Of a DNA stretch of 64,000 nt, positions 60,491 to 64,000 are shown one piece after another (the stretch's first letter is position 1; the number at the start of each line of letters is the position of its first letter). The translations under genes were made by a program, and so were the position numbers. The stretch lies in assembly GCA_023079485.1 (NCBI GenBank), contig CM041085.1:32597121-32661120 (forward strand), written 5' to 3'. The notes below the pieces were generated by a model, which saw nothing but the letters and a program-made list of their open reading frames with translations, made no database searches and was not told the DNA's origin. The stretch is from Archilochus colubris. Lineage: Eukaryota > Chordata > Aves > Apodiformes > Trochilidae.

Positions 60491-63240
60491 ATTTTGTATC
60501 CTCTACCAGAAGTACCTCAAGACATTTTCAATAGCATTATTCACAACGCAAAAGACACCTAACAGCGTGTAAACCAAGGCTGCCATTGTAAAGGAAGAAC
60601 TTGAGGTACCTGTATTTGCAGTAACCTCTGTGAACACATAAAATTCCCACAGCTCCCAGTACAGCAAGTGTACCCTACCAACACCATCAGTGCCAGTACT
60701 CTGGCTAAGCCTGCCATTAGCTCTCCAGCACTGATGAGAGCACCATATGTCCTTTCCTGCTAAGTACCTTGCTGCTCCAGGTAAAATATCCTTAAATACA
60801 GAGTAATGGAAGCAATTACATACCAGGCTAGAACTAGGAAGATGCATGAAGCATATAAAAATGTATTTCTTCTTTTCAACCCAGCTTAAATGTTTAGCTA
60901 TCTGGGAATTAAAGAGAACTGATTTACTATATCTAATGTTGGAATTAGCACTGGTAGCAGTGGAAATATAAAATAAAATAAAATAAAGCCCAACAAGAAC
61001 CTTTGATCCAAAACTTCTCAACTGCATTGCTCTGAAAGTCTAAACAAAAAAACAACTAAACAAAAAAACCCCAATGAACACTGGAGTTTTTGCAAAACCA
61101 AACCCAGAGTGACAAGGTTTTACAAACATAAAAGCTCCCTTGGGCCATCGTTAATTGTTCTGATTTATTACAGATTTCTAAGTAATAATTACTTTCAGAG
61201 GGAAAAAGAAAAGGTAGTTCCAGTTTGTAAATTGTTGCTGCATGCTATGTAAGGATAGTAACAGGTAATGTAGCCCACTGAGGAGCACTGCTTGAATAAA
61301 TTGTAAAGTTAGAACATATAAGGGAGCAACTTTAACCCCGGGCAAGGCCCTTCAGACCCCAGAGAGCCACTGGACCAACAGCAATGCTGCATGTCTTCCC
61401 AGGGATGAATGCATTTGTGTAGGGGTGACAGCAATCAGCCAAAGGGAGAATAAAAACTACAAATGCTAAAGGGATCCCTCCAACTGATCTAATAATTCCT
61501 AAAAATGCAGTGCACGTGACAGACATAAATCCTGCATCCAGCTAATTTTCTCAAATAAGGCCTTCAGAAATGTGATTTGATGGTTTGTATCTAGACACTA
61601 AACATAGCAAAAACACAGGTGGGAGAAATGCAGTATTGCTAAATGAATTTGACCTTCCTTCCCTAGATCAAAATGAATCCTGCTCCTGAATGACAGCTAT
61701 GGAATTAGCAAGGTTTTGTACTTGGTCATCAAATATATCACAAAAGAAAATGGCATATAGTGGGGTCTTTGCAAACACTGTTTTGCTTTGGGCAGTCAAT
61801 CATTCTGCTGTATTATGAGACTGGTGATTATGCAATTAGAACCATTAACAATATCATAGGTATGGGATCTTGATTGCAACCTCACCACTGGTACAGAGCC
61901 ACTGACAAATACAATACTTGTGATTTTACCTGCTATATATAACTTGCTGATTTTAGAATCACGTAATGTAATGCCCTGTAAAACTCCACAGAGAATCTGT
62001 TGGAGAGTGGTGACTGACTAACAGATTTATGGAAAAGCAAATCCAAGAAAACAGACACTATGGGCAGCAGTAGCCTGTTGTTTGGTGCTTTTTAATCTAA
62101 ATAGTTTTAAATTACAGGAAGTAAATAAATCCATTCAATGGCCGTGCACCCCCACCCCCCAAGTTGTAAGGACATTAATATTTTTTATTTGCTGTATTGA
62201 AAAAAGATTTTATTTCTGTCTGGAAATACTTCAAAAGGTTAAAAAGGTTTTATAGCTTTATGCTTTCTCTATTGGCTCTTGGTATAACCTGTCTGCTATC
62301 CATTAGAACACATTCCTCAATCATTGGGCAGCCTGCTTATACATTAAGACAATACTGAATTACCAAACTGGATTCACTGCAGCAGGTCCCAGTAACTAGA
62401 ATAAGAAAGTGAAATAAAACTTATCACCACTGAAGTAAATATTTCCTCCTGCAAAATGTGAAGCAAGCATCTAATCCCTCTAGGAAGAAAAAGAACTGTT
62501 CTGAAATAATACTTGTTGCCTTACTCCTTGCCAGTAAGTTGTATAGATTGTACAAGAAAGTGGTTCTAATTCTTCTCATATAGAGAATTCTTACAGACGC
62601 TCTGTCAAAATGCTAGTAAATTTGCTTATGTTATTTTTAAAAATACAAATATTAGACAAAAAAGTAGATTAATATTTCCTTACACAGAAGAACAGCAAGT
62701 CCAATCAGATAAAGCAGATAAAAACACGGTGAGAAAAGAATACATATCCCACGGGAAACATAGCAACATTTTATCTTTTGCCCTTCCTTTAACGATTACA
62801 ACCACTTACATTCTAAAGCTTTCCCTTACATCCAGAAAGCAACTCATTCTGTATGAGATTGTGGAATAATAAAGTTCTATCATTTTGCTATGGGCCAACC
62901 GTTTGCAGGTGGTATTCCTAAAGGAATGACATCAGTCTGACCAGCAGATAGAAATGAGATGTGTTTACATGATCAATGACTACAAGCTAATAAGGCTGTC
63001 AGGCTGAATATCAAATATTTTACAATCACAAATTGCCTGCAATCTGAAGAGTAAAAAATAAAGCAAAAAATGAAGTGGTGCAGCAGCTCCTAGGAATAAC
63101 ATTTTTTTCAGAAACTGCAACACATTTCAGGAAATTTGGTGAGCAGACAGAGGCAAAATTCATCAAGAGAATTATTCACTCGGCATTAGCATTACAGCTG
63201 TGTTTTGCTTCCCAAGACTTTTGCTTTTATCTGCAATTTT
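60491..63240. other. Unique AT-rich non-coding DNA
   Basis: No gene recognised. It holds an (AAAAT)n repeat at 60968-60987 and an A/C-rich tract at 61042-61073. A 174-codon minus-strand frame (61027 to 60503) is the longest outside CR1, but it shows no domain, and its start overlaps the simple repeat; it is probably chance. Confidence 0.5.
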
Positions 63241-63790
63241 GTTGATTATGCATATGCAAAATATTTTATCTATTCTATCTGTCCCTTTTCCTTTTAAATG
63301 ATGCACTAATCTGTAATGACAAGCATGGCACTGCACATGGAAAACTCATCTTCAGGGCAGGCAAAGGCACTTGGCTCATATATAGCAACTTTCAAAAATC
63401 TGAATCCAAGATGGATGATATTGATGTAAATCTTCTCTAACAACATAAATGTGCTGTGTTATACGAGAATGATGCTTTGGTTTTGGGAAACAGTTGTGGT
63501 ATGCCAGCTGAATTAGTCACTGATTATTCAGAAAGCATGACTGCAGCAGCAAACCAGCACTTCAATTTTAATTTATGAGTCTTGTGCAGGGTGACAGACA
63601 TTTGCATAAGAGTGACAGTTACTTTAATCCCCTATACTCTTGATTTGCGTTTTGGTTTCCCTGAATGCATTTCTAAATCAGCAAAGCTTCAGTCAATTAG
63701 GAATTATAATACTTCTTGGGAAAGAAAAAAACGCTTTCAATCCAAATACAATTCCCTTGAAATAAATTATTTGCATACAGCACAGCCAGT
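63241..63790. promoter_or_regulatory. Octamer-motif cluster, possible enhancer
   Basis: Two perfect POU octamers, ATTTGCAT at 63600-63607 and at 63769-63776, and a one-mismatch reverse octamer ATGCAAAA at 63254-63261 that overlaps a TATGCATA palindrome. The surrounding 550 bases are complex and free of transposons. Such clustering suits a POU-factor-bound enhancer, but about two perfect octamers per 64 kb are expected by chance, so the evidence is light. Confidence 0.3.
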
Positions 63791-64000
63791 GCCAGTAACT
63801 GTATTAAAATGCCATTGCTAATTAAATTGTATCCTTTAAACCTGACAGTTTTAAGCAGCAAAGGAGGAGAAAGTGTTAAATATATGTATAATTTAAAGCA
63901 ATATTTTAAACACACGTTACTCAACAAATATTTGCTGAATATTTCCTGGCTAAAATACATAGTGATAGCTGTTTTCCTATTCCCTCACACAAAGGGGCAA
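63791..64000. other. Unique AT-rich non-coding DNA, right edge
   Basis: No gene or repeat recognised up to the window edge. Confidence 0.5.

Noticed and set aside
60503..61027. 174-codon minus-strand open frame, the longest outside CR1
   Set aside because: No recognised domain, no splice or promoter context, part of its 5' end lies in an (AAAAT)n repeat, and CR1 sequence lies just beyond its 3' end. Length is within chance for the number of frames scanned.
1..64000. Search for endogenous retroviral LTRs, tRNA, snRNA or CRISPR-like arrays
   Set aside because: No primer-binding site, paired LTR, retroviral protein motif, tRNA B-box with cloverleaf, U6/7SK-like start or regularly spaced repeats were seen by eye; a RepeatMasker and Infernal run would be decisive.

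Overview
The window looks like a piece of a bird genome that is almost entirely non-coding. Twelve fragments of the CR1 LINE (chicken repeat 1) are scattered through it. Most end in the avian-type tail ATTCTATGATTCTATG next to the motif GGTTGGAAGGGACCT. There are no Alu, L1 or B1-like repeats, the sequence is AT-rich, and recognised transposons make up only about 5% of the window. Together this fits an avian autosome-like intergenic or deep intronic region. Five copies are young and very alike; such abundance of young CR1 is known in woodpeckers and relatives, but the lineage call is only an inference. No bacterial-type operons, rRNA, tRNA, CRISPR array or phage were seen.

Layout. 0-10 kb is unique AT-rich DNA with a GC-rich patch at 2.06-2.66 kb. 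10-18 kb holds three old plus-strand CR1 tails and a candidate exon at 16.05 kb. 18-34 kb is mostly unique sequence, with CR1 copies at 21.9, 27.95 and 33.6 kb and a candidate exon at 26.2 kb. 34-47 kb holds CR1 copies at 40.2 and 41.8 kb, a nested AAGCTT repeat at 42.6 kb, and a possible two-exon minus-strand transcript with a 36-codon reading frame at 43.8-44.6 kb. At 47.7-48.5 kb lies the largest CR1 copy, which still has an open frame for the C-terminal part of the reverse-transcriptase protein. At 52.07-52.49 kb is a clear CpG island with a near-perfect CTCF motif, followed by an (AT)n(AC)n(AT)n microsatellite and, 1.9 kb further, a well-formed candidate 3' terminal exon. The last 12 kb hold three more CR1 pieces, A/C-rich tracts, and an octamer (POU) motif cluster at the right edge.

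No complete protein-coding host gene could be recognised. Apart from the CR1-derived frame, the longest open frames are of a size expected by chance and overlap open frames in other phases. The candidate exons rest on splice-site shape and an open frame only and should be treated as hypotheses. The best-supported functional element that is not a transposon is the CpG island with its CTCF site. I found no convincing evidence of a new biological system; the items most worth testing are the island with its possible transcript, the small minus-strand frame at 44 kb, and the two phase-compatible candidate exons at 16 and 26 kb.
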